A stretch of DNA of 64,000 bases from Aaosphaeria pasadenensis. Lineage: Eukaryota; Ascomycota; Dothideomycetes; Pleosporales. Positions 46,213-59,525 of the stretch are shown in pieces (positions within the stretch are counted from its first letter, which is position 1; every line of letters begins with the position of its first letter). The notes under the pieces are model-generated. The model searched no databases. It saw only the letters and a list, made by a program, of their open reading frames with translations, and was not told the DNA's origin. The stretch spans positions 1,217 to 65,216 of the forward strand of contig JAKLMB010000047.1 in assembly GCA_022813625.1 (NCBI GenBank). Direction: 5' to 3'. Made by a program: the position numbers and the translations under genes.

Positions 46213-47176
46213 ATGCCGAGAGCATTGATTCTCGTCGCGGACGGGTCTGAGGAGATCGAGTTCGTCACGCCTTATGACGGTACGTAGCATTCGCAGCATC
46301 GAGATGCGGGATGTCGTTTCACCTAGCAGAGAAAGATAGGTGTTATCATCTTCGTGCCGAGCTAGATTATTGAGTGAGACAGAACGGGAAAGAACGAGGA
46401 GGAATAGGAGACACAACAGAGAAAATCAAGATGCTGATATCAACTGCCAAATACAGTTCTCATTCGTGCCGGGTTCGAGGTCGTGTCTGCTGGCGTGCAG
46501 CTCAAGGACGATGGCATTGCACAGTAAGTCAATCATCACCGTCGACAACCCTCCACTGTCAATCATTCAACAAACATGTGCCTTTTTTCGATCCAACTAT
46601 ACTTAATTCTCCCACCAGCATGACACGCAACATCCGCATCCTCCCCGACCACCCGACCCTCTCCTCCGTCCCGCACCAGACCGCCCACGAATCCTTCGAC
46701 ATCCTGATTCTCCCCGGCGGCGGCCCCGGCGCGCAGACCTTCTCCAACAACGACACGGTCCTCGAGCTCATTGCCGCGTTCCGGACCGCCGGGAAGTACG
46801 TCGCCGCCATCTGCGCCGGCACGACGGCTCTGGTGGCTGCGCAGAAGAAGCACGGGGGCGAGAAGGTGAGGGTCACGAGCCATCCGAGCGTGCAGGAGAA
46901 GGTGGAGAGCGAGGGTGGATGGGAGTACAGTGTTGAGAGGGTTGTCGTCGATGAGAAGGTGATTACTTCTAGGGGGTAAGTGTGATTTCGAAACTTTTGC
47001 ATCTTGTCTATTTTACATTCTTGCTGTTTGGAAAGATCGCCGGAAGACGATGCTGATATGCGCGGAACAGACCAGGCACGGCGTTGGGGTTCTCGCTCAC
47101 TATCGTCGAGGCGATTGCTGGCAAGTCGAAGAGGGATGAAGTGGCTGGACCAATGGTCGTCGCCGAGACCTTGTAA
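46213..47176 (+). CDS. DJ-1/PfpI family protein
   Basis: Join 46213-46279, 46457-46523, 46619-46975, 47071-47176; 198 residues, the usual DJ-1 length. Members act as glyoxalases, protein or nucleotide deglycases, or redox-sensing chaperones. The chain begins PRALILVADGSEEIEFVTPYD with the conserved Glu of the nucleophile environment. It continues VLIRAGFEVVSAGVQL, DILILPGGGPGAQ, the nucleophile elbow AAICAGTTAL with the reactive Cys, VTSHPSVQEKV, and the closing PGTALGFSLTIVEAIAG with VAGPMVVAETL. This pattern follows eukaryotic DJ-1/Park7 rather than Hsp31 proteins. The first intron is long (177 bp), and all joins preserve phase. Each exon is short, so the gene is easy to miss. Confidence 0.9.
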
Positions 47177-48741
47177 GGGCGCGAAAAGAGGCCCCCGAAA
47201 AACAAGGACGGACGATGGAAAAATTGAGCGTCCCGGCAGAAGAAAGAATACTCAAAGGTCCTGACGAATCTTTGAAATGTCCCTACGTCTAGATATACCC
47301 CAGGCTCTCGGAGAGGCTGAACGGGTAGGTAGGACCGTCTACATTTGAGTTCAGAACTCCACACGAACATTAGCGGTGGAGATTGCGAGCATGCTAGGTA
47401 GCAAATCTGATAGCTTATCTCTCTCCACACCATACCACACCATACCACACCATACCATATCAGAGCACTGGCATTGGCATCACTGCAATACTTCAGTTTT
47501 CCGAACCAAAGAAAGAACAACACCACCCAAGTCAAATCATGCCCCACATCCCTACCTTCTTACCTTTTCCCATGTGAGCCCTTTCGCAATTACCCAACTC
47601 TCGATCCCCTTCTCCTCCCTTCTCCTCTCTCTCCATTGAAGAAAAGCGCATGCGAGTCCCCGGTATACGACACACCAACTGACATCAGACCGAAAAGGAA
47701 AAGGAAAAGAGGCGAAAAAAGGTCAAGCAGAGTGCCCCGAAAACAGACAACGGTAAACGAAAAAGAGACATATGGCCTACCGCGGACGACATATCTCCCC
47801 CCCCAAATCAACAGTTTCAACAGCAGTGCAAGCTTCGTCTCGGGATGCATAAGGTAGTAGCGAGTTTCCAAATAAAGGCATCGGAAGTGAATGCGAGTCA
47901 AGTCGTAAGAGGCAAGAGAAGGCAGGTGCTACTGCTACTGCTACTGCTACTCCCCACCCACCCCAAAATGGCCGATGAAGAAAAGCCACAGCATGCAAGC
48001 ATGTACGAAATGGGGAAGTCCAGGGGTGTTCTCGTTCGAGAAGAGAGAGGGGACAAAGGGGGTGGAGAGGTTGTGTGACGTTATGGTTTGGAAGCAGTGG
48101 GCGTTTTTCGTCTTCTCTATTGGGGGGTTGGCGGGTTCTTTTGTGGAAAGGTGTAGATGATGGAGCGAGGAAGGTTCTGGTCATGGACTCGAGGGTCTTG
48201 GACTTTTTCCTCTCCAATTGAGAGAGGTAGCAAATCTTTGATTTGGCTAGACGTACGGGGTAACGAAGAAGGATCTAAAAGAAGAAAAGGAAGAAAGCAA
48301 GAATGAGATCGATTGGTCCAATCGGTCAGTGTCACACGTGTAGTACGTGAAGGGACAGACGAGACGAATCCGTCCGTCCAGACTACGATCAGGCAAAAGC
48401 AAGTAGTTAGTAGAAGAAAAACAAAACACGGTCAGGAGATTGGAAATGCCAAAAGCTCGCTGTGGCTGACAATTAAATAGCGCTGTACTGCATGAAGGAA
48501 GATTGAAAGAAAAGAAAGCCGCATGCCGTGAGGCGCCATAGTCTCTCTCTCCAAGATTAACCACCGGTTGGTAAATGTAGGTAGGTATATAGGGTGCCGT
48601 GAGGCGCTTCTGTAGGGTATAGTCCGCGAGGAGGTGGATAATTCCGATATAGAGTGTCGTGAAATTCGTTACGTTTGTGAAAAGAAAAAAGCGCAGGCCT
48701 TAGGTCCAAGGAAAGGGGCAGTCCGGTACGTATGTTTGTTG
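47177..48741. other. Intergenic between convergent DJ-1-like and CNL1-like genes
   Basis: Holds two 3' flanks, a threefold CCACACCATA repeat (47425-47456) and a CTACTG x4 run (about 47931-47951). No frame looks coding. Confidence 0.55.
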
Positions 48742-49261
48742 TTATAGATGTCGTTCCAAATGCTGAACGCGGGCTCTGAAACCTTTGACAATCTCACCAA
48801 TGCGGCGCACCTTGTCAAATTCCACTTCCAGTTCGTCGATTTCGCGGAGGATCGAACGGAAGCGGGCGATTTCAGCGTCAGCCATTTGGATTGCGTTGCC
48901 GGCACGATCGTATTGGACTTGGGTGGCTACTTGGGTCTGCTGAGATAACTGGAGGTGGGTGTCAGATATATGTGTGCATATGTATGGTAACCAGACAATT
49001 GAGTGCTTGACGCATTGTGGGTAGGGATCATACATGCTGCCATCGCTGCTGGATGGAGTACATTAATCGGTCGAAGTGGGCGCCCAGCGCCTGGAGACTG
49101 GAGGGATCCAGCAGGAGACGGCCTTGACTAGAAGCAGCGCGAGAGGCGGCGCGAGAGGAGGAACTGCCGGCTTGGGAGAGTGCGATTTGCTGATGCTGGC
49201 GGAGGAGTTGGATTTCGCTCTGAGAGAGGCCCAGTTGAGTGTCGGGAATGGAGGTGGACAT
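48742..49261 (-). CDS. Short coiled-coil protein, probable BLOC-1 subunit CNL1
   Basis: Minus-strand join 49034-49261 and 48742-48948; 144 residues. The N-terminus has LGLSQSEIQLLRQHQQIAL and a Ser/Ala/Arg-rich linker with SSQGRLLLDPSSLQALGAHF. After the intron an almost continuous helix follows: LSQQTQVATQVQYDRAGN, AEIARFRSILREIDELEVEF and DKVRRIGEIVKGFRARVQ. This arrangement resembles the fungal CNL1 (BLOC1S4-like) proteins of endosomal sorting. I recall it from family pattern only, so another small coiled-coil complex subunit is possible. The intron (85 bp) joins QRWQH to LSQQT in phase 0. The start at 49261 is the first ATG of the frame. Confidence 0.65.
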
Positions 49262-50863
49262 CACACTGTTATCTTAACCACATGGTCGAAACCAACGACG
49301 CGATGCTCATGGCACCGAGGGCGCGCGAAGGACGAAAGGAGCGTGCAGTGTCTCAGCGGATTCGACTTGAAGGTGACGGTTCCACGGAACGATTTGGGAA
49401 ATGGAGGAAGGATATAAGTCGTACGAAGAGTTGGATGTGGAGGAAGGGGGGGTTGTAGTGGAGGTTGAATAGTATAATGGTGGTTGTGGTGGTGGTGGTA
49501 GTGGTGCAGACCGCCATCAGCCATTCAGCCATCGTCATTCGCCCTTCGCTGCCATTCGCCCATAACCTCCCCCAACGACTCCAAACGACCACCTCCGCCA
49601 AGCAGGTCAAATGGAATTGGGAAATGCCGCCGAAGAAGCAACTACACTCTACACCACCATCATCACCACTCCATCCCTCCAACACTCACTCCATCAGGGA
49701 TGACCCTCTCCCTTCAATTCATCCCTTCATCCTGTTCACCCCTGATGCAGCCCTATGCCCATACCTCTACACTAGTCGATGCACCACCATCTATCCAAGT
49801 ATCAACCTGCGTAACAAACAAACCGAGGCGAAACCTTCCATGGCCTCGCGCGTGCATCTGATTGCGATGCTTCCAGACATTTATTCCTGACATCTCCATA
49901 CTCGGGCTAGCGACATGAAGCATCGCTGCCACCCGTGAATCTCGTTATCAGTTGACTCGCATTGCTTCTTCTTCTTCTTTTCCCGTCTCGAGCGCCCATT
50001 CCATTCAGGCCCGGAATCAACCGTCCGCCTGCACACCCTCCCGTCTACGCCTCAACTCTCAAAGTTGCGGCCGGGACAGGGGCTCATAGATTGCGCTTAG
50101 AAACTTTGACTCGAGCCCCGCAGGTTCGGGATCGCATGTTCGCATGTTTCCCATGTGAGCAGAGAGGGGCAATCTCCATATCGAGAAGGTGACACTCGAG
50201 CTGCCGAATATCAGTGTCTACGGACTCGACCCTAACATTATTATCAAATACAATGCTTCTTCCCTTGGAATGCTTAGATCTTGCGGAAAGACGACTTGGA
50301 CTGAACGCCAGGTGCCTTCAACTCTTTGTCGCGGAGGATGTGAATATCCATGATTCCTGATGGATGAACTAAGGAGAGATACATATCAAAAGAATAACGT
50401 CAACGCCCGGCTTCCGGGCTGATTGGATGATGCTTGACAGAGAATTTGACCAGATTATTATTCCGCTGTCGGTGCTCGCCGAATTATGTGCGTAGTGTCG
50501 GCGAGGAATAGGAAGTACAACCTTGAGCCAGCCTATTTGAATTTGTCGAGGGCTCTGTCACCCCATCTCCCCAATAACCATCAATTGCTCTAGATTGCAA
50601 CTCTCGTTTCTTTACTGATGTTGTAGAATATCAGATCTGATAAAAACATTCCAGGACACCCAGATTGTTCCGGTAGACATTGTTTCTCTTAGTTGAAAAC
50701 AGTACAATTTGGATGCTACGAAGGTTTTTTGCTTCCATACAAATGAGGATGAAAGGGACAAGTAACATATCTTCACTCCTTTGAGATACCCAAGATTGAG
50801 GTCAACATGCCTCGAACTTTTGATTCGTATTACTATCGAATCCACACTGAATCGGCACCAAGC
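49262..50863. other. Intergenic, left boundary of the polyketide cluster
   Basis: No clear gene. The left 300 bases are the promoter of the CNL1-like gene, with a GGTGGT-rich stretch. A tiny ATG frame of 25 codons at 50274-50351 (minus) has a plausible composition but no partner exon. The right end is the polyketide synthase 3' flank. Confidence 0.55.
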
Positions 50864-53800
50864 TTATTGCACTTTCCTTTGTGCTATTAGTGTCCCTAAT
50901 TCTAGTAGGGACATGCCTCCAAGTATCTCAAAGACTGCAACATCAATCTTCAGGTCTCTTGATATCCAGTTCCGCATCTCGATTGCAACTAGAGAATCAA
51001 CGCCATAGTTCTTAAGCTGACTATTTTCATTAATTTCCTGCACATTGACTCCAAGCAATCTGCTAGTCTTGTCACGTAGCAAAGCCGTAGCTTGCGTTGC
51101 TGCGCGCGTGACATTGTCTGCCTCTTGAAAAGCTGTGATGAGATTGTTAATACTTGAGTTGTTGTCAGACTGCATTCCTTCGCAACTTGGTATCTGCGCA
51201 ACACAGCGAAACATGGGCTGCAGCAGTTGAAAAGGCACTTCTCTACCTTTGGCTCGGAGCTCCCTGGGTAACATCAGTCCTGTCACTAATTGGCACTCAT
51301 CGGGAGCCAGCTTTCCGCGAGTAGGATTGCAGCAATAGTCCAGCAATGCAAGAAGCTGTGCTATCATGATTGGAGCAAGTGTGCCTTTTCGGAGAAGCCT
51401 TTCCCGGATTGCCTCATTCTCTGCCACATAACCCTCGCCCAGGATCATCCCTAAGTTGATAGATATGGCTTCATCGCCTCGCAATACACGATACCGGGCT
51501 AATGCATCTTGAAAGGTGTTGCCAGCTGCATAATTGCCCTGACCGCCATTGCCAAATATAGCGCCAGCCGATGAGAGGAGAATGAAAAAGTCGAGCTTCA
51601 TCCCTGCCATGGCTGTATGCAAGTTCCATGAGCCCTGAATCTTAGGTAAAGTCGATTCCTTCCACTGATCATATGTCATCCTGGCGAAAGTGGAATCTCG
51701 AAGAACCATTGCACCCTGGAAACATCCTTTGATCGGCGGCAGGTGTGAGCATTCCTCCAGTGCTCTGTTCAACGATTCTATTTTGGAGATGTCGCATGCG
51801 GGACACTCAACATTGATGCCTTTCGTTCGTAGTTGTTGGATATATTCCTGGGTTTTCACGTTGCAGTTACCAGATCTCGAAAGCAATATCAGATTTTTGG
51901 CACCCCTTTCAGTCAACCATTTGGCAATTGTTCGCCCTAAGCCTCCAAGTCCACCACAGATGAGATACGTGGCATCTGGACGAAATTTGTAGGCGGAGTA
52001 AGGGCCTTGTAGGATCTGTATGCACCTTGGTTAGTGACTTTGCGCCGGTTATTGCCCAAGTGAAACACTTACAGGTACTACCGCATCTTCTGACATGTTG
52101 ATGACAATCTTTCCTGAACTCTTTCCACTTTGGATGAATCGAAGAGCATCTTCTGTGTTCCCTGCTGCATATTCATGTATGGGATGAACCGGCTTATAAG
52201 TTCCCATCTTGACAAGATTCATGACCTCTTGAGGAATAGTGCTTCCAGGCTTCTTGCGTACGACAGATCCTCCTTTCTTTCCCAAGAGCAATTCCAGGTC
52301 AACTCCAGTGAAAGATGCATTCTTTCGGAAAGGATACATTGGAAGCATTCTCCTCGAATCAATGTCGCTTCGACCAATTTCAACAAACCTGCCGAAATTT
52401 GCGATGGACTCCCACGAAGCCTGGAGCTGTTTTCCCGCCAGAGAGTTCAAGATTACATCCATCCCTTCACCACATGTCTTCTCTTTTATCCTTTCGGCAA
52501 ATGACGTGTCACGGCTGTAGAAGATGTTCGATTCCGGAATTTTATACACATCCATGAGCAGCTGTTTCTTTGCTAGCGATCCGACTGTTGCGTAAACCTC
52601 AGCACCCACACTTTGCACAACCTGTATGGCGGCCTGCCCCGTGCCTCCAGAAGCGGCATGAATAAGGACCTTCTCATTTTCCTGCAGTCGAGCAACATGG
52701 AGCAAGCTGAAATGAGCTGTAAAGAATGCGGTGGGTATAGATGCTGCTTCCACAAATGACATCCACTCCGGTATCATGAAGATGTAGTTGACATTCGTTC
52801 GAACGAATGAGCGATATGCATCAAATGTGCATACAACAACGCGCGCACCTGGAACTAAATTCCCACAAGCGTTCCCTGTTTGGACTATTACACCCGCACA
52901 TTCACTACCCAGAGAATCAGTATCTATGCGTCCAAGCAATGTAAGACAGTCTTTGAAATTAACACCAATTGCTTGGACTCTGACGATGACCTCATCTGGT
53001 GCTAAGTCCTGATATTCTTGAATCTCCTCAGAGAACTCAAGAGTGTCGAGGAGTCCGAGAGATTGAATTCCCAGGCGAATGTTCTTGTTGCCAACTGCTT
53101 CGTGAACAATTGAACGAGTTGTTCTTTTACAAATGTGGTCATTGATGTCTTTTGATGACACTAATCGATTAATATGTAAAACCTCTGATTGCTCTAGGTA
53201 TTCAGGCTCAGGATCCCGGCAGACCAGGATATGTGCTTGCGTGGCATTGTATACATTGGACACATGAGTAGCGATCTGATCAGGCTGCCGGGTCTCTACT
53301 CCGAGCGTTGTAATATGAGTGGCGTTATTTTCTGTTCGGAGAACTCGAGAGAGACCGGTAATGATTCCATGATCGGGAGAGTCTGTATAGCTGTTTTGCG
53401 ACACCCACAGAACGCTTTTCGCTGATCCAAGCATCTTTTGGAGGTCTGTGAATGAATCTGCCCCGACGTCTACAAGGATAGGATTTTCGATTTCCAGTAA
53501 GACAATGAGGTTTGTATCGCACAGGTTTGCAAGATTCGCCACTTCCTCTAAACTCATGGTTCTTGCATGTTTTCCCGTTATCTTCAAAGTGTTATGAATG
53601 ATCTGAGCGAGCTTTTCTTGGAAGTTCGAGTGATCTCTTGTGATGATAACGGGGGCGGTAGTCAAGTCACTATTTTCGTAGTCGAGACACCCGGCATCGT
53701 CCGCGGTGGAGATCAGGTAACTCCAGAGGTGACAATCGTCAGTGTCAAAGTCGCGCATTACTAGGTCTGTGCCAGAGAAATGGTTTGACTTGAGCAAATT

Positions 53801-56800
53801 GTCCCATTCCTTTTCGTCTATACAAGGACTCCGGGCTTCCGTCCTCGAGTTTTCCACACTGAGCCACCAACCGGGTAACAAACCAAAAACAAATCCAGTA
53901 AGGATACTACTTTTATTAACAATCTCCTTCAAGATAAGTTTGCCACCCGGCTTCAGAAGGACCCGGACATTTTGTAATGTTTTAGTCAGATCCGACGTTG
54001 CATGCAACACCATATCTGCAATGATGATGTCAAATTCGTGTTCTGCAAAGCCTTGCTTCAATGGGTCTTCCTCGATGTCCAAAGGTCGGAACTTCATGTT
54101 TTCTCTGTCTTTGAAGCGTTCGCGCGCCTTTTCCAGGAATGATGGACCAATATCCGTGAAGACATACTGTCCATAGCGATGACCAGCCCAGTCATCTAAC
54201 ACCTCCAATATGGTACTGGTGCTTCCACCGGTACCTGCCCCAATCTCGAGCAGGTTCATATCGGGGTTTTTGTGCGCAATAATGTCAAGATATGCCTGCA
54301 TAGATCTCAGTGGACGTGTCTCGTTGAGCATCTCATCGTAGTAGTCCCTCATAAGCTGTTCATCGGCAAAAATAACAGCAAGCGGGTCAAGCTTTCCTGA
54401 CAAGATCTTTTCGAGATGCTTTCCAACCTCGACGTAAACTTTCCCATTCTTCTTTTTGATTAACCTATTACAAAGATTGTCCAGGGCATCATTCTCAGTG
54501 ATGTAGGTTTCGAGAGCATTGAGCTCATTGGGCACGCAGCCACGCCTGGCACAATTGATGGCTTCAGTAAGCCAAGAGCTATAGCTTCGGAATTCTGGAG
54601 TGAGCTCTTGACTTGATGGCAATGCAGAGAGGACACGAGAGCCCAATGCTATGCAAGCCGCCCTCCAGTCATGGAAGTACTCTATTGGATCATCACGGCA
54701 ATCTCGATGCTGATTGCAGAATCTTACAGATTGCTCAATGGTAAGAAGCTCTGGATCCGGCTTCCATATCATGTGCACTACAAGATGTTTCGATTCGCGT
54801 TCGGACATGTACGCCCCTGAATCCTCGCCGATGGCCGTATATTCGAAATCGTCAGCCGCTAATCCGATCTGCCGGGACATCGGTCGAAGAACTGAGAGAG
54901 CAGAGACTGCTGTTCGCCTGCTTAACATTGATGTCCGTGCATAAACAAGTTCATTGCTTGAGGATGAATGACCAATGCCCGAAGCTGAAATCCAGAGTCT
55001 GCCGATGCGCCGGGGCGCTAATGTTCGTGTGCTAGATCCAGCAGGCAGTGCGTTGACAACTTGAAATGCCGCATCTAATACTGCAGGGTGTACTATGCAG
55101 TCTTCCCCGTATGGGGTCAGTTGGGCTAACATCTCTCCTCCATTGTTCAAGGATACATTTCGCAGCCGCTGGAAAGATGAACCATAATCTGCTCGGCACT
55201 TGGCTCGAAGTATCCCATAAAAGTCGTCTAGAGTCATGGAACAGGAAAGCTCAGCCTCTTGTACTTGGGTCCAAATGTCGGAGTTGGAACTTGAATCAGC
55301 GCTTGAGTCTAGTGCGGATTGCCCGTTTCCATAGACTGCATAGATGTAACCCTGACAGACCTTTTCTTTCGATTCATCCTGCCTCCAAGCGCCTATCCTG
55401 AACTCATAATGTGTTTCTTCTTTATCGATCTGAGTTGGGAGCAGACAAATTTCTACCTCTGTTCCCGTGGATGAGTCATTCAGTAAGATAGGTGCGATGA
55501 ACTGGACGTTCTCGAGAATGAAAGCAGTGGGTGGTCTGTCGGAAAGTAGCTGTTTTGCAGCTTCCAATGCCATCACCACCATTCCGGAGCCGGGATAGAT
55601 GTTTGCCCCATTAATGACATGGTCTTTGATCCATGGTTGCTCATCTGCCCGGAGGATCAGTCTCCACCGAGCGTCAGGGAGAGCTCCACCACCAATGCGA
55701 ACGCCAAGGAACTGGTTGAGCATATGCTTTTGCCGTCGTAACTCGCGATTTAGCCGATTTTCTTCCCAGTACAAGGTGGAATGATCGAACGGGTATTTGG
55801 GAAGTTGAGAAACCATCTTCGGTTTAGTTGGAGCTTTTTGACACCAACTCGTAAGTGTGCCTATATCTACCGGAACATTGTTGCAGTACAGTTGGCCACA
55901 CGAGCTCAAAACAGTTTCCTTGGAAGATTTGCCACGAACTAGCGCCGACGCATAGAAAACTTCTGTTGTCCTCCCTTGGCCATGGAGAATTTGGCGAATT
56001 GGTGCTTTGAGCGTGGAGTGTGGGCCAATTTCAAGTATGCCAGATATTGATGTCTCGTCGAGGTGGCTTTGATCAAGCTTCATTTGAGTTTCTTCTTGGC
56101 TCATTTGACCAAAGCATAGGATTCCAGCCCTCAGAAATTGGACTTGAGATACCATATTCTCATTCCAATATATCGGACTAGTTGCTGTCTTGGAGTCCAG
56201 GAATTGACCAGTCACCGACGACACCATACGGATATTCCGTCCGGCCCCCCCAGATGTAAGCGTTCCAATGGATGAAATGTATTCTGAGGAGATGTCACAC
56301 ATCTGCGAAGAGTGATAGCCTACACCGACATTCAATTGGCGTACAAATGCTCCTCGTTCACTGAAATGAGCAGATAGGATGTCAAGTTCGGCTTGTGGCG
56401 CAGAGACGGTAATATTGGCGGGGGCATTTATGCAGCTGATCGTGCATCTGTTGCAGACATTTTGGCCCTTGATATTTCTCAATTCTTGGAGTTGAGTTTC
56501 GAACTCTGCAGGGGATAAGCCAACCGCCAACATTGAGTGTCGCTCACCATTCTTCTCGACGAGTTTCGCAGCCAATTCGCCGCGAAAATATGAGAGTTTG
56601 ATAGCGGAAAAGCGGTCGATGAGGCCCGCCGAGTAACTGAAGTATATCAGAATCAATAGCTGATGTCCGCTGAGTTTACTCACGCAGCTGCAATTTCACC
56701 TGAGGAATGGCCGACTACCACAGTTGGCCATATCTGGATACTTGCATATAGATCAACAAGACCAATCTGAACTACCGTCGTAAGGAGTTGGCTGAACTTC

Positions 56801-59024
56801 GGACTTTCAATAGGAAAGCTTTCATCCTCCGCTGAAAGTAAATCTGAGAGGACTTAGTAGTGTTCAACTCTGCGTGGAAATACGAACCTATAAGGGACCA
56901 GGGGCAATTGAGTTTCATTATGCAGGCTTGAGATTCCAGCACACTTTCAAAGAACACCGACCAATCTAAAAGTTCTTTGCCCATACCAAGCCATTGAGCG
57001 CCCTGTCCCGTAAAGACGAAAGCCATTTTGGGAATTATATCATCCTTTTTTACTGGCGTGGACATGGAATGTTTAGAATTCTCGATATCTTCCAAGGACT
57101 GCACCAGAATAAAAGACTTCCATTGTAGTTTGGTTCGTCGCATGTTGAGTGTATAAGCGATATCGTCCAGTGTGATATCGTTGTTCCCCCAGCTAGCAGC
57201 AGAAAGGTCAGCACTAAGTGCTTCGGCAACGCGACCGCAGCCACCTTCATCAGCGGAACTCAAGAGCAACAATGCTGGGGTATCCGAATCTATTTGCGTA
57301 TGACCCTTGGTCTCAGGGAAATGGGTCAAGCCTTTATGAATCCCATTCGAAGCCGGAATACACTGCTTCAAGTATGAATCGGCGTCGTCTAGTATGACAT
57401 GTGCATTGGTGCCTCCAAATCCAAATGAATTCACGGAGGCTCTTCGCATATTGGAGCCATTGCTAGGCCATGGGATTTGCCGTGTTGGAAACTTGTAGAG
57501 TTAGCAAAATTTTTGGTGGTTTTACACAGCACTAGCATCTACTTACGTCGAGGTTGAAAAACTCCGCATCAATTTCAGGATTCGCTTTTTCGAAATTTGC
57601 ATTAGGTGGAATGATGCCTTTCTCAATCGTGAGAATAGCTTTGATGACACCTGCTAGGCCACTACATCCTTCCAAGTGCCCGACATTCGATTTGAGTGCC
57701 CCTCTGGTCATGCCAGATCAGCGTTGTGACATTGTGGGCTACATATCATTGACTCACACGTAGATTGGATCCTCCGGGGAACGATGAAGTCGAAAGCATT
57801 CTCCAATTGCCCTAGCCTCTATAGGATCACCAACTCTTGTCCCGGTGCCTTGGGTGAATGTTAGCACAACTCTCGCCTCAATTGAAACGGTGAAGATACC
57901 GTGGGCCTCAAAGAAACGAGTTTCCGCCATTGTGAGATTTGCCTTGCGGTACGTTTCATTGATTAAAGCAGCTTGCATTTTCATGCTCGGTTGAGTTAGT
58001 CCTCCTTTAGTGTAGCCATCCTGATTAGTCCCGATTGCTCTCACTAAAGCTCGAAGCGGGTTTCTGTCTCGGATGGCGCTTGATAAGGGTTTCAAAATCA
58101 ATGCAGCTACACCTTCGCCACGTGCGTATCCATTGGCCCGATGATCAAAGCTATAGCATCGTCCTTCGGGGGAAAGGAATGACATATTGGACAACATTAT
58201 GCTTAGTTCTGGAGATTGGATGAGATTCGCTCCTCCGACAATAGCCTTTATCCGTGAGTAGGGTGATAATGGTAAATCTTTACATGATTCATTTAGAGGA
58301 TGTACTCACCGTTTCTACATGTCCAGACCAAAGCCCTTTGCAAGCAAGATCAAGTGCTACCATAGAACTTGAACAGGCAGTGTCGATGGTAATACTTGGC
58401 CCGAGCAGGTCAAAAAACCAGCTAATGCGATTTGACAGGATAGACTTCGAAGTGCCAGTAGCTGAATACTTGGCAATATTATCCGAATCTCTACTCTGGA
58501 TAGATTGATGATCAGATGCAAAGGAACCCACATGCACAGAGGTTCTTGACCCAGCCATATCCTTCATTGTGAGTCCAGCTACGATTGAAGTTAGATATGA
58601 CGTGCCTATTGGGGGTGTTCACTTACCATTTTCAAGAGCGTGATATGTCGTCTCCATCAACGCTCGATGTTGAGGATCCATCGCTCCAGCCTCAGCCTGA
58701 GAGATGGAGAAGAATCGAGGGTCAAATTCTCTGATGTCATTGGCCAGAAAATGACCGTTCCGCAAAGCTGCCTGAGTACAATCATCAATGATAGTAATGC
58801 ATTGGAGAACGTTACCCTACACTAACCTTAGAAGTGCAAGCCTGCTTAGGATTATGATACATGTCGATGTTGCAGCGGTCCCTAGGGAACTCCCCAGATG
58901 TGCATTGTCGTTCTGTCAATAAATCCCAGAATTTATCCTCAGTATCAGCTCCTCCGGGGAACTGAAATGCCAGACCAATGACAGCAATTGGTTCTAGCAA
59001 ACCATCCGAAGATTCGATAGCCAT
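50864..59024 (-). CDS. Highly reducing polyketide synthase (KS-AT-DH-MT-ER-KR-ACP)
   Basis: Ten exons on the minus strand: 58827-59024, 58627-58771, 58310-58578, 57900-58245, 57758-57848, 57547-57703, 56888-57491, 56684-56843, 52073-56636, 50864-52015; about 2561 residues. KS: DTACSSS (Cys ~183), EAHGTGT (His ~319), KSNVGH (His ~359). AT: GQGAQW and GHSSGE (Ser ~650). DH: HVINGANIYPG (His ~996) and HPAVLDAAFQ (Asp ~1178). Methyltransferase: LLEIGAGTGGSTS (~1450). ER: GVNFKDCLTLLG (~1880) and AASGGTGQAA (~1985). KR: GGLGGLG (~2200) and the YAAGN Tyr (~2340). ACP: GVDSL, phosphopantetheine Ser ~2519. Every catalytic motif is intact, so a reduced, possibly C-methylated chain is expected. It ends after the ACP with no release domain, like LovF. 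The start at 59024 is the first ATG of its frame. Eight of nine introns lie in the KS-AT part. Confidence 0.95.
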
Positions 59025-59525
59025 GTTAGAAACTTCGATCACGCTTGAGAGGTATGAGATATTGCAAGGATATTCAAAAGTTCGTAGAGCTTGTCAATGG
59101 TAATCTTTTCTTTACTTCTTCTATTTATCAATTTCCCATCTTGAGATGTTGGCTTCTGCTGCTTAGGTCTCCATGACACCTACTACAGATCTAAGCATAG
59201 AGGCCTCCGGACTTCCTCACAAAATGCAGCGTCGGTTGTGCTGTGATTGCATATGCGAACTTCGCATTAGTGACATCCAACAAGGGAAAATACTGCAAGC
59301 TGCAGTGTCACAGTAGCTATCCCTGTCCAATCTTTTGTGCATGCAGAATAGTAAATGAGCGGGACGAAGCATGATTGGAAATAGCAATAATTATCTCATA
59401 GGTCTTGGGCATGCTGTGCCGCAATCAATGATCCCTTAGCATTCCCACTCGGGGAGGTCAGCATGCCGCACATTCTCAACATCGATCTTCTGAATACAGC
59501 TTTTACTCAACAACGATACTTCACT
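59025..59525. promoter_or_regulatory. Divergent promoter of polyketide synthase and MFS transporter
   Basis: About 500 bases separate the two start codons and should co-regulate both. A CCTCCGGAC element with a TCCGGA palindrome (about 59204-59212) is the kind of site bound by Zn(II)2Cys6 cluster regulators. The assignment is tentative, because no such regulator is visible in the window. Confidence 0.5.

Noticed and set aside
57758..58197. KS region read straight through as one exon with an unusual insertion after EAHG
   Set aside because: The insertion begins with GTATCT, ends with AAG and removes cleanly to give HGTGT, so it is an intron.
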